64,000 nt of DNA, taken from Tupaia tana. Its lineage: Eukaryota > Chordata > Mammalia > Scandentia > Tupaiidae. The position numbers were made by a program, and so were the translations under genes. Of this stretch, positions 22,885 through 33,468 are shown in pieces (position 1 is the stretch's first letter; every line of letters starts with the position of its first letter). The stretch spans positions 9,926,940 through 9,990,939 of the forward strand of contig JAKSZU010000016.1 of the NCBI GenBank assembly GCA_026018925.1, given 5' to 3'. The notes beneath the pieces are model-generated. The model had not been told where the DNA came from and made no database searches. It saw only the letters and a program-made list of their open reading frames with translations.

Positions 22885-23780
22885 ATAGCAATAAATTTTC
22901 TCCCTTTGTAGCTAAAAAAAAAAAAGTAAGGATGGTCTTAGCAGCTGGTTCTGCATTTTAAGTACTCTTTGAAAAATCTCAGTTACTTGTAGATTCACAA
23001 TCCTAAAAGCTGTTTTGAGGCCTTCATTGTTTTAAGATTCAAAGATTTGTACAAAGCCAGCAGTGTCGTCATTGCCCCCTCTTCCCACTTCCTTATCCAA
23101 GCAAACTCTTAGAAAAAAATGCACTCTGCTGTCTCAGCGCCTCTGTGTGCCATATCGCCCTTCCGCACGCCGCAAACCACGCGTACATTCCACTCACCCC
23201 ATAGAAACAGTCTGGCAGAGAGCCCCAGAGACGAATGTGAACATATGTCCTTGTTTGTCCAAGAACACGTGTTGTTCGGCCATAATTATTAATAGCGCCT
23301 CTGCTCACTCTCAAATGTGTCCTCGTTTGAAGATAAGTGATTCAGTCCCTGGACCAGTGAGATCTTAATCGCCAAATCCTAAAAACGCTTTCTGCTTTCC
23401 TAGCTTGGCTACTGTTCAGAGCTTGACAGTGTGATTCACCCGACGATAATAAAACTCTTCTTTCTGGGTTTCCATGACACCACTTCTCCTGAATCATTAT
23501 TCCATCTAAGCTGTCTTTGAGAGCGACTCTTCTTTTCCACACCTCTTAAATGCTGGTGTGTCCTAAGATTTCGTATGGGAGCCTTTGTCCCTTCAGTGAC
23601 CACCTCGAACCATCATCTGTTCCCATGTCCTTGGTCCCGATTTACACCCTCATTACCTCTACTCTTTCTCTCCCTCTTTCTCACCTGCATGTCTTCAGCT
23701 AAGTGTCCCATCTGCATGACAAAATCAATGGGGTCAAAAAAAAGGAGATCCTCACCTTGCCCCCAAAGTGTATTCTTCCT
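22885..23780. other. Unique-looking sequence
   Basis: No gene or repeat family recognised. The 101-codon plus frame at 23063-23368 shows no known motif. Confidence 0.4.
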
Positions 23781-23789
23781 TTTCACATG

Positions 23790-23970
23790 TGGCTAGACAG
23801 CAGGCACTGCACATCTGCATTTGAAACACAGCCCCACTGGTCCAGCCCTGCACAGCTGGATCAGCTAATCCCCAGCCAACTCTCAGAACCACAGGGGGGC
23901 GGGGCGGGGATGAATGTTGTTTTAAGCCACTGAATTTTGGAGTGACATTTTTTGCAGCAGTAGTTTACCA
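23790..23970 (+). mobile_element. LTR-like or old interspersed repeat end
   Basis: 'GAATGTTGTTTTAAGCCACTGAATTTTGG' followed by 'GCAGCAGTAGTTTACC' resembles the end common to several old mammalian LTRs ('TTGTTTTAAGCCACTAAGTTTTGG ... AGCAATAG'). The family is not determined. Confidence 0.45.
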
Positions 23971-24159
23971 ACTCAGAAATTCAGTCTGGGAGGAAGGTGC
24001 TCCCAGAAGAAAAGTTTAACATCTGGAATATTAAATTTAGGGCAATTCTGAGTGGCAGAGGTGATGAAATTTTTATCGGTGTCTTAAACAATGGCAATAA
24101 AGTCGTTATGGTGGTTAAAACCCTGGTGACCTCTCACATGCGATAGTAAAGAAATTGGT

Positions 24160-24424
24160 GGGACCAGCAGTTACCGTAATGGCTATGTCACTGGACTCCC
24201 ATGTAGTCGATCGCAGTTTGCGTCCCGGACCCGGTGGCTTGAAACTCACGCCGGGCGCGTGTGCATGCGTGCCCAAGATCCCAAGAGGAGAATGGAGGAG
24301 AAGGGATTGCGACATGGCCATCCTCCCTGGGTGGTGATTTCTCGCTTTCTGTCTCTCTCTGTCTGTCTGGCGAGCGCACGCGCCCTATAGCAAAAACCTC
24401 TCAAAAAAAAAAAAAAAAAAAAAA
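24160..24424 (+). mobile_element. Y-type long SINE with box-B variant
   Basis: GGGACCAGCAGTTACCGTAATGG head. Box B reads GTTTGCGTCC, with C where the conserved A is expected (24221). 24-A tail. Confidence 0.95.
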
Positions 24425-24955
24425 GAGACTTTTAATGAACTTACAGACTTGGGCAAGACATTGTTTTGAAGTGTTAACACTAGTTACTTTAAGTTGCATA
24501 ATGATAAAGATCTGCAAGAAAGAACTTCCAGCCTGGACGAAGAGGCCCCTGACACCTCCAGGAGAGGCAGCAGTCCTGGACCGCTGATCTAACAGTCCTC
24601 TTTTCTACGTCGTGTCCAGAAATGGCCAAGAAAGATGATTAAAAACAAGAAGACATCTAGAATGAGGAACCAAAAGCCACAAATAACAAAGAACTAAGAA
24701 GTTGCTGTCACTGTCAGGGAGTAGAACCAGGGTCTAATCAAGGAACATGCCCGTGGAGGGTAGAAGGACCTATAAACAGTGTTGGGTGAGATTTCCAGAT
24801 TGCTATGGGCTGGTGCTATGGGTCTTCCTTCCTTCCCATTTGAAAATTGGAGTGTTCATTGTGTTTATCTTGTCCCTGTTTCCGCCTTTGTATGTTGGGT
24901 ATATATGAGGCAGAAAATCTATTAAGCACTTAGATCTATAAGCTTGGAAGAGTCA
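24425..24955. other. Unique-looking sequence, nothing recognised
   Basis: No gene or repeat recognised. Confidence 0.4.
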
Positions 24956-24963
24956 CTTTTTTA

Positions 24964-25007
24964 AAGAATTATTTAACTTTATTTATTTATTTAATTTGAC
25001 CAGAGAA

Positions 25008-25043
<36 letters not shown>

Positions 25044-25121
25044 GCCAGGTCTGGGACTAGAACCACAATTGGCCATGTGGGAGTCCAGCACCCTTAACCA
25101 CCACGACACCTGCCAGCCCTG
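24964..25121 (-). mobile_element. S-type SINE with TSD
   Basis: It contains a (GA)n run at 25012-25038. The tail in minus sense is TTAAATAAATAAATAAAGTT. AAGAGTCACTTTT occurs on both sides (24951 and 25125). Confidence 0.93.
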
Positions 25122-25134
25122 AAAGAGTCACTTT

Positions 25135-25740
25135 TAAACCTGATACGAACAATGAAATCTTGGACTTAGAGACTGATGTTGTGTGTCAGTGTGACTTTTA
25201 AGGTACTGGGATGCTAGTGAGTACATTCTGGACAAGGGAGGGATATGAATAGCTGTAGTCAGAGGGCAGACCATTGGAAACGGAATTACTGGCTCCAGTG
25301 CTTCATCTCTTATGACCCCTACCACTGCCACAGACTCACTGTGTGAGCTCTACACTTTCCTATCCCTTGATGCCTGGTAAGTCATGTGACTGCCTTTGGC
25401 CAATGGAAGTAGGTGGAATGAATATGCCCATCTTGAGCCCAGTCAGTAGATGCTTTGTGTGTTCTAACTTGTCCTCTTGCATATCTGCCACTACCATCAG
25501 GAGGATGCCTTATGGAGCTTGCTACTTTGGGCGGTAGGTGAGACTATTTCATTCAGACTGTAGATGTTCAGCAAGAAACTCAGTTATTCCAGTTGCTGTA
25601 GCCTAAAGCAGAGCCATGTAGCTAAGCTCAGCCTAGCTCAGTCACCACTGACCTTCAGATCTGACAATAAATCGTTGTTCTCTGACACTGAATTTTGAGG
25701 TGGTTTGCTCTACAGCATATTCATGGCAAGATCTAATTCA
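25135..25740 (+). mobile_element. Old LTR-like repeat (family not determined)
   Basis: 'CATGTGACTGCCTTTGGCCAATGG' near 25384-25407 and the end 'AATAAATCGTTGTTCTCTGACACTGAATTTTGAGG' at 25668-25703 follow the layout of an old mammalian LTR-type repeat with a TTGGCCAATGG promoter-side motif and an AATAAA near the end. No internal region is seen. Confidence 0.45.
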
Positions 25741-25821
25741 TTCACATTGCCCCCTGTTCCATGTCCCCCTCCTGAGTCAGCTCCTCCACTTCCCCACTTT
25801 AAAACTCAAATGGCTTTGGTC

Positions 25822-25931
25822 AGGCATGCGCACATGGCTAGCATGATTTTCAAACTGTCAGAACTGGGACTCAAACTGTGGTCAACCATGAGAGAGTCCA
25901 GCTCCTTGACCACTGTGTCATCTGCTGGCCC
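25822..25931 (-). mobile_element. SINE head, 3'-truncated
   Basis: In minus sense: AGGGCCAGCAGATGACACAG head, GGTTTGAGTCCC box B, GCTAGCCATGTGCGCATGCC, then it stops without body or A tail. Confidence 0.75.
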
Positions 25932-26007
25932 TGCGATTGTTTTAATATTATAATAAATAAAATTGTATTCACAAGTTCCTTTTCAGATTATTAGTATATA
26001 GAAATAT

Positions 26008-26285
26008 GGGAACCAGCAGTTAGCGTAATGGCTATGTCGCTGGACTCCCACGTAGTCGACCGCGGTTCGCGTCTCGGACCCGGTGGCTTACAACTCACGC
26101 CGGGCGCGTGTGCGTACGTGCCCAGGATCCCGAGAGGAGAATGGAGGAGAAGGGATTGCGGCGTGACCATCCCCCCTGGGGGGTGATTTCTCGCTTTCTG
26201 TCTCTATGTCTCTCTCTGTCTGTCTGGCGAGCGCACACGCCCTATAGCGAAAAACCTCTCCAAAAAAAAAAAAAAAAAAAAAAAA
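26008..26285 (+). mobile_element. Y-type SINE of the box-B-variant subfamily
   Basis: It starts GGGAACCAGCAGTTAGCG. Box B is GGTTCGCGTCTC (C at 26070). It carries GCGTGACCAT and CTCTATGTCTCT, ends CCTATAGCGAAAAACC, and has a 25-A tail. TSD AGAAATATG is on both sides. It is among the least diverged copies. Confidence 0.97.
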
Positions 26286-26302
26286 GAAATATGACTAGTT
26301 TT

Positions 26303-26571
26303 GGGACCAGCAGTTGGTGTAATGGCTATGTCGCTGGACTCCAATATAGTCAACTGTGGTTCGAGTCCTTGACCTGGTGGCTTAAGCTCAGGCTGAGCAC
26401 ATGTACATGCATGCCTAAGATCCCTAGAGGAAAATGGAAGAGAAGGGACTGCAGCATGGCCATCTCCTGGGAGGCGATTTCTCGCTTTCTGTCTCTCTGT
26501 TTCTCTCTGTCTGTCTGGCGAGCACACGGGCCCTACAGCAAAAACCTCTCCAAAAATAAAAAAAAATTAAA
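26303..26571 (+). mobile_element. Y-type long SINE next to the previous copy
   Basis: GGGACCAGCAGTTGGTGTAATGG with ordinary GGTTCGAGTCC box B. TSD: AGAAATATGACTAGTTTT before, AGAAATAAGGCTAGTTTT after. The first half of this TSD is itself the TSD of the 26008 copy, so two insertions share one target. Confidence 0.95.
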
Positions 26572-26580
26572 AGAAATAAG

Positions 26581-26640
26581 GCTAGTTTTTGTGTGTTGAC
26601 TTTGTATCCTGCTAATTGATCAATGAATTCATTGGTTCAC
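26581..26640 (-). mobile_element. Small L1 ORF2 fragment
   Basis: 'GTTGACTTTGTATCCTGCTAAT' followed by 'AATGAATTCATTGGTTC' matches a conserved segment of the L1 reverse-transcriptase region in reverse complement. Confidence 0.55.
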
Positions 26641-26956
26641 TAAAAAAAAAAGGTCTTGTTTTACAGGCCTTCCTCTCTGAGTCTTCTGTCCGTGGTCTTG
26701 GTCTACATCTATATCAACTGGTTAATGCAAAATTCCCCTTTCGTCAACCTTCTTCATCAACCCTCTTCATTGTCAAAGAGCAATTTTTCTATAATACAAA
26801 ACTATTATCAGCGCTCAGCCTAAAACCCCTTTAATCCTTCATATTATGTAATAGGAACCACACTATTAGAAACTTATGGGTCTAACTTGGCCCACAGATC
26901 CTTCTTGTGCTTTCTTTTTTGCCTTGAAACCCTTTCTTCCACCCACATTCCATCTT

Positions 26957-26982
26957 TGTTTTGTTTTTTTTGTTTGTTTGTT

Positions 26983-27013
<31 letters not shown>

Positions 27014-27263
27014 GAGAGGTTTTTGCTACAGGGCACATGCACTTGCCAGACAGACAGAGAGAGACAGAGAGACGGAAAGTGATTAATCACCCCCTGGGGG
27101 GTTGGCCATGCCGCAATCCCTTCTCCTCCATTCTCCTCTTGGGATCTTGGGCATGCACGCACACGCGCCCGGTGTGAGTTTTAAGCCACTGGGTCCAGGG
27201 CTTGAACCACGGTCGACTACATGGAAGTCTAGTGACATAGCCATTACGTTAACTGCTGGTCCC
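26957..27263 (-). mobile_element. Y-type long SINE with (TTTTG)n-modified tail
   Basis: The T tail has become TTTG/TTTTG repeats (26957-27014). The body and GGTTCAAGCCC box B are intact. TSD CACATTCCATCTTTG at 26943 and 27267. Confidence 0.95.
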
Positions 27264-28045
27264 ATCCACATTCCATCTTTGAATTCTCATACCACCTTTA
27301 AGATGTACTCGAATCTTAATATATAAGCAAAGCAATTAGATTTCTCTTAGTCTTTTGGAAAACTGTTTACTAATTCTGATTTTTCTCTGACGCTAGAAGA
27401 GATCTCAATATGATAAGTTTCTAGGGGAAATCAGACTCTTCTCTTTGAGTTACTTATCTTTATAATTCTTCCATGGGACACAGAATTCTACTAGGATGAA
27501 TTCCACCAGATTTTGTTTGGAGAAAATTTATCATTAGCAAGCCAAGAATCTATTTCGAATCATGCTATTAGTCAGTTGGTCAACCACATTGCAGAATACT
27601 CAGTCCTCTAGAATATACTGTGGGCATATTTTTTATTAGAAAATATAAGCTCTACCTTCCAAGGGAGAGTAATCTAATTAAAGAAATTAGACTTAGTGTC
27701 AACAACCTAAAGTGCACTTTCAAACAGAGATGTCTTCACTCCTAACTTTCCCATTACTTACTGATAAATCCAAGAACCATTTTCATTGCAATGTTTAGCA
27801 AATACTGAAACACTGGTTAAAACTGAGTGTTTACCCTATGACATAATTGTGAAGATTTGCAAAGTATAGGTGGTTTCTAACAGATCCCTGTGCAGATCTA
27901 ATTCTACTAAAATGTTTCATAAATCTCTGTTTGTGGAGTATCTAACTCAACTTAATAAAAAAAAATTCCGTCTGTAAGGATTCCTAGAACCATTTTTTTT
28001 CTACTAAATATGTAGCTGAATGACCTCTTTATAAAGATGAAGGCA
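27264..28045. other. Unique-looking AT-rich sequence
   Basis: No gene or repeat recognised. Confidence 0.4.
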
Positions 28046-28048
28046 GGA

Positions 28049-28319
28049 GGGACCAGCAGTTAGCGTAATGGCTATGTCGCTGGACTCCCACGTAGTCGAC
28101 CGTGGTTTGAGTCCCGGACCCGGCGGCTTAAACTCACGCCGGGCGCGTGTGCATGCGTGCCCAAGATCCCAAGAGGAGAATGGAGGAGAAGGGATTGCGG
28201 CGTGGCCATCCCCCCTGGGGGGTGATTTCTCGCTTTCTATCTCTCTGTCTGTCTCTGTCTGGCGAGCGCACACGCCCTATAGCAAAAACCTCTCCAAAAA
28301 AAGAAAAAAAAAAAAAAAA
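28049..28319 (+). mobile_element. Y-type long SINE, near-intact with TSD
   Basis: GGGACCAGCAGTTAGCGTAATGG, with GGTTTGAGTCCCGG box B and the full CCCCCCTGGGGGG palindrome. TSD AAAGATGAAGGCAGGA (28033 and 28317). Confidence 0.97.
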
Positions 28320-28810
28320 GATGAAGGCAGGATAAAAAGAAATCAACCACAGGAGATAGTGAACACCATGGGGCTAGAAGCAGCAGGGAGCCACTGTCAC
28401 ACCTAGACCTAGAGAAAAAAGCAGGAGCACTTCCTAGAATGTGAACTGAGAGCCCCCTTGATTGCAACTGTGAAAGCATCATGGAACTGCAGCCCCTGAT
28501 ACTGGGAGGCCTGGTGGATACTTGAGCTGGGTAGTAGAAACCTTGATCTCTCTCCTTTCTCCCACCTTCTAATCTCTGATAAGTGCCTCCCAGAGTTAAA
28601 CCTACCCAAAAATCAGAGGGCAATGGAGCTTGATGATGTAATTCTTAAAGGTCAGCCTCTAGGCAGAAAGAATAAGATGAAGAAAGACAGAAATGAATCT
28701 GAAATCCAGTACACATACTTTAATCCAAACGGATTGCTTCTCATTGGATCGTCAGACTAGACTGCTCTGTCCCTGCTTACAAAAAGGAAATGAATTAGGT
28801 TGAAGATTTA
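28320..28810. other. Unique-looking sequence
   Basis: The minus open frames here (28237-28623, 28409-28609) show no recognised domain and partly overlap the SINE. Confidence 0.4.
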
Positions 28811-28811
28811 T

Positions 28812-28985
28812 AGATTGTGAGAGCTGAGAGTGTTAAAGGGTCATCTAAACCAGTCCTCTCATTTTACAGATTGATGAAATAGAGGTCCTCAGAGATTTTA
28901 TGACATGCTTAAGATCACCTTTGAGTTAATAACTGAACTTAGACTAAGACTCAAGTTCCTGTTTCTCTGCCCAATGCTGGTTGCC
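28812..28985 (+). mobile_element. MIR-like fragment
   Basis: 'CCTCTCATTTTACAGATTGATGAAATAGAGG', 'CATGCTTAAGATCACC' and 'TTGAGTTAATAACTGAACTTAGACTAAG' follow the MIR core and 3' region. Confidence 0.65.
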
Positions 28986-28989
28986 CTGT

Positions 28990-29680
28990 TCATGTAACTC
29001 CAATTCTGTCTAGCCTTGAGACTTTCTAGTAATTGATTCCTCCAGAATAAGAGCAACCAGCAAAACACAAAATTTTGAGAATTTTAGAGGAAAATTCTCA
29101 AAGGATCCCAAAGACTTGAGCCACAAGGTTCTAAGGATTTGTATTCTTTTGTTCCTCAGCCAAACTAGTTGGTCAAAAAAAACCCAAACCTAGTATTCTA
29201 TTTTTTCTTAATGAAAATGCTAAACAGATTTCCTTTCCTTTCCAAGAAGGAAAAAGATACTGATCATAATTCCTAAGTTAGTCTCTGAAGCAGCGAAGCA
29301 CACCCTTTCTCATTTTTCCCCCAGAATATATAATATTGGCCTCATTTTTATGTGCTAAGAAACTGAGATATATGACAGTAATTTGATTCCAGAATATTCT
29401 ACAAGATTCTAAATGATGCGCCATCTATAATTTGAAGACCATTCATTCTTTCCTGATATATTCAAAATCCTTAATATACCAAGCTTCATGCTAGGTGTTC
29501 AGACACAAAAATTAATGAAAATGCATTCATTCTGTCTTCTCAAAGACTTTGTGGAGCAGAAAAGAGGGGAAGTAAGCCAATAATTATTTGAGCTGGCTGG
29601 CTGTACTCTGATACAGATGATTCAATAGCAGAGCAGCATAGGAGAAGGTGCTGTTTTTACCACCCAATTACACAGCTTCC
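28990..29680. other. Mostly unique sequence; weak L2-like patch
   Basis: Around 29455-29545, 'CAAGCTTCATGCTAGGTGTTCAGACAC' followed by 'CTTCTCAAAGACTTTGTGGAGC' looks like a reverse-complement L2 3' end. It is too diverged for a firm call. Nothing else recognised. Confidence 0.35.
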
Positions 29681-29682
29681 CC

Positions 29683-29812
29683 AGTCGTTCTTAGCCTTTT
29701 CTGCACCATGAACTGAAGAAAGCTGGGGCCCTCTCTTTGGAGATGCACTCACACATGCACAGAATTTTCCTTACTATTGTGAGGAGTTCATGAACCTCAT
29801 CTTACAAATAAA
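29683..29812 (+). mobile_element. hAT-like non-autonomous DNA transposon (MER-type)
   Basis: 'TCGTTCTTAGCCTTTTCTGCACCATGAAC', 'GAAAGCTGGGGCCCTCTC' and 'GAGGAGTTCATGAACCTC' resemble a known mammalian MER family with 'CCTTTTTTGGGTCACGGACC' and 'TTCATGGACC' segments. The exact family is not determined. Confidence 0.45.
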
Positions 29813-29936
29813 TGAGCACCTAGAAAAGACATAAGACTCTGGGTTCACTGTTGGTTTGTGTTGTTTTCCTCTACTCCCACTGATTATGTACTAGATAATG
29901 GTCAGAGCCGTGTAGTGCCTAAGTACACTATTTTAA

Positions 29937-30178
29937 AAAATCGCCAGAGGGAACACGCACTTGCCAGAGAGAGAGACAGAGAGTGGAGCAGAAAGCACTC
30001 CCCAGTGGGATGTGGCCGTGCCCAAACCCTTCTTCTCCATTTCTCTGTCCTGTTGGAATTTGGGGGCATCCACACATACATGCCTGGTGTGGTTTTCAAG
30101 CCAGTGGACTGAGACCCAAACCAGAGCTGACTGTATGGTAACCAGCTCCTTTAAACACTAGGCTATGGGGGTCAGTCC
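29937..30178 (-). mobile_element. O-type long SINE
   Basis: In minus sense: AGGGACTGACCCCCATAGCC head, CTTGAAAACCACACC, CAGGACAGAGAAATGGAGAAG body, TGGGCACGGCCAC, then a CT-rich part and GTGCGTGTTCCC. Box B is degraded. Confidence 0.75.
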
Positions 30179-30416
30179 CTACAATTCTATTTTGAGGATC
30201 ATGGTACATAATCTCTTACTATTTTCAGATGACACTGATAGAAAATTGTGTAGAGGGCATCTGAATTCTGGGAATACCCTGTTTTCCTTGATCTGGCCAG
30301 AACCTCAATAGCCAATATTCAAATACAATCTAAAACTAACCCCAAATCTCGATAAGGCAATATCTTCTAAGATTATTCTTGTTTGTGTTCAGCTAGGAAG
30401 GAAAATGAAATACATT

Positions 30417-30720
30417 AATTCATTCAGCAAATATTAATTTAAAACTTGCTGTGTGGTTAAGGTGGAGAAGTACTTGAAATGTTATCCATATGGAAACTTC
30501 CAAAAATTAGACCACAGAAGAAAGTATTGAGTGTTCTATTCACAGCTATGCCTCAATTTTCAAACACATTGATGCATTTCTTCCCAAGTATGTTCAGACT
30601 TCATGCTAAGTACTAGGGGCATGAGGAACCACAAAACACTACCTCTGTACTAAAGGGACTTCCAGCCTACAGGAGAGAACAGACCAACAAATCAAAGACT
30701 AAAGTTGGATGAATGGATAC
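30417..30720 (-). mobile_element. L2 3' end in reverse, split by a 137-bp insertion
   Basis: 'ATTCATTCAGCAAATATTAA' (30418) and, after the insert, 'AGACTTCATGCTAAGTACTAGGGGCATGAGGAACC' and 'GGGACTTCCAGCCTACAGG' are the reverse complement of an L2 3' tail. The interruption spans about 30456-30592. Confidence 0.55.
30456..30592. repeat. Unidentified dispersed repeat, copy 1 (about 137 bp)
   Basis: It shares CCATATGGAAACTTCC, AAAAATTAGACC and AGAAGAAAGTATTGAG in collinear order with 31918-32055, at roughly 85% identity by eye. It sits inside an L2 fragment, which suggests insertion rather than tandem duplication. No ORF, no clear inverted ends and no A tail. Confidence 0.8.
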
Positions 30721-30893
30721 GATGAGACTATATATAAGGAAAAGTGAGACATTAAACAGGATAATGGTTTAAGTGGAGATAATTTTATTTTCCCTAAGAA
30801 ATTTAATAATAAGTTAAATCTTGAAATGCTACCTGAAGTTAAGTTATTCCTGGGGCATAGGGAATTACACAGTAGCTAAGAAAAAGTGGACTT

Positions 30894-31058
30894 GGGCCAG
30901 GAGGTGGTATGGTGATTAAGACACTAGACTCCCACATGACTAACCATGGTTTGAGTCCCAGGCCTGGTAGCTTGCTTTCTCATTTTCCTTCTCTCTCTTT
31001 CTGTCTCTCTCTGGTGAATTGAATCATCATCATCATCATCAAATAAAATTAAATAAAT
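30894..31058 (+). mobile_element. S-type SINE
   Basis: GGGCCAGGAGGTGGTATGGTG head, GGTTTGAGTCCC box B, then straight into GCTTGCTTTCTCATTTTCC, a (CAT)n patch and AAATAAAATTAAATAAAT. Confidence 0.88.
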
Positions 31059-31318
31059 GGGACCAGCAGATGGCATAATGGCTATGTTGCTGGACTCTCA
31101 TGTAGTCGACCACAGTTCAAAATCCTGGACCAGGTGGCTTAAACTCACGCCGGGCGCGTGTGCGTGCGTGCCCAAGATCCTGAGAGAAGAATAGAGGAGA
31201 AGGGATTGCGGTGTGGCCATCCCCCCGAGGGGTGATTTCTTGCTTTCTGTCTCTCCGTCTCTCTCTGTCTTTCTGATGAGCACACGCGCCCTATAGCAAA
31301 TACCTCTCAAAAAAAAAA
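31059..31318 (+). mobile_element. Y-type long SINE inserted in the tail of an S-type SINE
   Basis: GGGACCAGCAGATGGCATAATGG. The TSD AATTAAATAA(A/G)T is made from the tail of the preceding S copy. Box B is GTTCAAAATCC, with one extra base. Confidence 0.92.
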
Positions 31319-31327
31319 TTAAATAAG

Positions 31328-31915
31328 TAATAATTTTCCTTTTAAAGTGGGCTTTGGAATCTAACTGCCCAAATCCAGACCCCACTGTGTGTGACCTTAC
31401 AGATAATAATTAACCACTCTGTGCTTCATTATGCTTATTTAGGAAAAAAATAAAGATCACAGTGAAAGTGCTTGGCATATCTAGGTGCGAGTAAGAGACA
31501 CATCGTTACCAAATAGTGGTTGCTATGATTCGCACAGACAAAACATCCAGATCGTTGACTGAAAACTTTTGATGCTACATAAATACTGGCATAGCCTAAC
31601 TGAACTTCATCTGATTGTGTATTCAAGGACCACTCTGAAAATCCAATTAGCTAAAGACGCTCTCCACCAAAAGGCATGCATTTTTGGAGATTCCAAACCA
31701 CTCAAGCCAGAATAAGAACCCTGTTTTAAAATGACTTTTCCTTACCTTATGACACTCCTACTACTGTCTTTTGGAACATTTTGCTTGGTTTCCTTGTCTC
31801 AGTAACTGTACTGTAACCATAGCTATTACTTGTTCTATTTGATGTTATAATTATGTACCCATCACCCGATACATTATGTGACCATCACAGATAAACAGCA
31901 ATGGTACTTACGCAC
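31328..31915. other. Unique-looking sequence, nothing recognised
   Basis: No gene or repeat recognised. Confidence 0.4.
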
Positions 31916-31917
31916 AT

Positions 31918-32055
31918 TGGTCAAGGTGCAGAGGTACTTGAAATGTTACCCATATGGAAACTTCCAAAAATTAGACCGCAGAAGAAAGTATTGAGTGTTC
32001 TCTCCACAAGCATGCCTCACTTTGCAAAAATATTGATGCATATCTTCCCAGATAT
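31918..32055. repeat. Unidentified dispersed repeat, copy 2 (about 137 bp)
   Basis: This is the second copy of the 30456 repeat in the same orientation, 1.46 kb away. The similarity starts at GGTCAAGGTGCAGAGG and ends at ATCTTCCCAG. The flanks are unrelated to those of copy 1. Confidence 0.8.
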
Positions 32056-32059
32056 TATT

Positions 32060-32905
32060 TCTTAGACTATATTCATTCACAAAGGGAATTCACAAAGGGC
32101 ATTCATTCACGAAGGGTTTGATTTTTTCCAACAGTGTGCTCAGATTACATACAGTTGAGTATTTAATATTTGATCATTTCAAGATGGTGATAAGTTTTCA
32201 TATCAGTTTGCGAGACTAAAAACAACTTAATCAGTCACCAGAGAAATCTATGAAGTCATATCTTAGTATATAAAGAACACCAGCAAAGACCTGTGCTATA
32301 TGACATTCCAGAATAAGAACTCTCTAATTTACCATGCGGAAACTCTTCACAGTTTGATAAGACACAGATGATATTGACTCCTGAACAAATAGACTAATGA
32401 TAACTTTGATAAAAGGAGTTTTTGAAGGACCAGTTTTATAACTTGTATCTTGAATAAATTAATCCAAGCATCATTCACATCATATGTTTTCATATATCTT
32501 ATAGTCTCCTTTTGAGGTCTCAAATGAAAAATATTACTCAGATCATAGATCAGAGAATAATCCCTTTGGAGTTTCAACATTTATATGCGCACGTCTGTAA
32601 ACTATAGATCTCACTCAGGAATAGTCGCACATCAAACGACATGGTCTGGGATATGAGGGTTTTTTTATTCATTAGCATAAATTTTACAGGTGGAGTATAC
32701 ATTGTAAGAGAGTGGTCTGAGCATTTTCTCCTTTAATGATAGACACATTGAAGTCTAAAAATACAAAAATGTACATATTTGTGTCCATTTATGCAAATGC
32801 CCCTTTGAAAATATTTATTGATTTTATTGATTTTTAATTTGTTTAAATGGAAGATGATCTACACGTTTCACAAACCATACTTCAAAAATATTTTTTAAAA
32901 CATTA
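32060..32905. other. Unique-looking AT-rich sequence
   Basis: A small direct repeat of CACAAAGGG/CACGAAGGG lies at 32079-32118. No gene recognised. Confidence 0.4.
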
Positions 32906-32909
32906 CTTT

Positions 32910-33157
32910 GGGACCAGCAGATGGAGTAATAGTTACATCACTGGATTCCCATGTAGTCGACCACAGTTCAAGTCTTGAACCCAGTGACTTAAAACTCATG
33001 CTGGGTATGTGTGCATCTGTACCCAAAATCCTGAGAGGAGAATGGATGTGAAGGGATGCACTGGGTGTGAATTTAAGCCACTGGGTCTGGGACTCGAACC
33101 GTGGTTGACTACATGGGACTCCAGCGACATAGCCATTATACTAGCTGCTGGTGCCCA
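32910..33157. mobile_element. Inverted SINE chimera (head-out, both ends tRNA-like)
   Basis: 32910-33059 is the 5' part of a Y-type SINE on plus (GGGACCAGCAGATGGAGTAA, box B GTTCAAGTC, then GAGAGGAGAATGGATGTGAAGGG). From about 33058 the sequence switches to the minus-strand head of a second copy (TTTAAGCCACTGGGTCTGGG ... CTAGCTGCTGGTGCCC). Both outer ends are tRNA heads, and no A tail is present. Confidence 0.88.
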
Positions 33158-33195
33158 TCATTTTTAATCCTTCAGTTGTTTAACTTAATTTGGCA

Positions 33196-33468
33196 TTTTT
33201 TTTTTCTTTTTTTGGAGAAGTTTTTGTTATAGGACACCTGTGCTCACCAGAAAGACAGAGAAAGACAGAGAGACAGAAAGCAAGAAATCACCCCCCAGGG
33301 TGGGGGATGGCCACGCTGCAATCCCTTCTCCTCCCCTTCTCCTCTTGGGATCTTAGGCACGCACTCACACACGCCCAGCATGAGTTTAAGCCACCGGATC
33401 CAAGACTCGAATTGCAATCAACTACATGGGAGTCCAGTGACACAGCCATTACACTAACTGCTGGTCCC
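33196..33468 (-). mobile_element. Y-type long SINE
   Basis: TTTTTTGGAGAAGTTTTTGTTATAGG marks the 3' end and the head ends at CTGCTGGTCCC. Near-TSD TTTGGC(A)TTTT (33189 and 33473). Confidence 0.92.

Noticed and set aside
25135..25740. Endogenous retrovirus with coding capacity
   Set aside because: Only LTR-like end motifs were seen; no internal gag, pol or env similarity could be found near it.
26008..26080. tRNA-like heads as functional tRNA genes
   Set aside because: They have box A and B similarity but no closing acceptor stem and are joined to a SINE body, so they are SINE promoters.
26108..26599. 163-codon plus ORF and the many similar CVRAQDPERRMEEKGL-type frames
   Set aside because: These recur in every well-preserved SINE copy and are translations of SINE bodies, not proteins.
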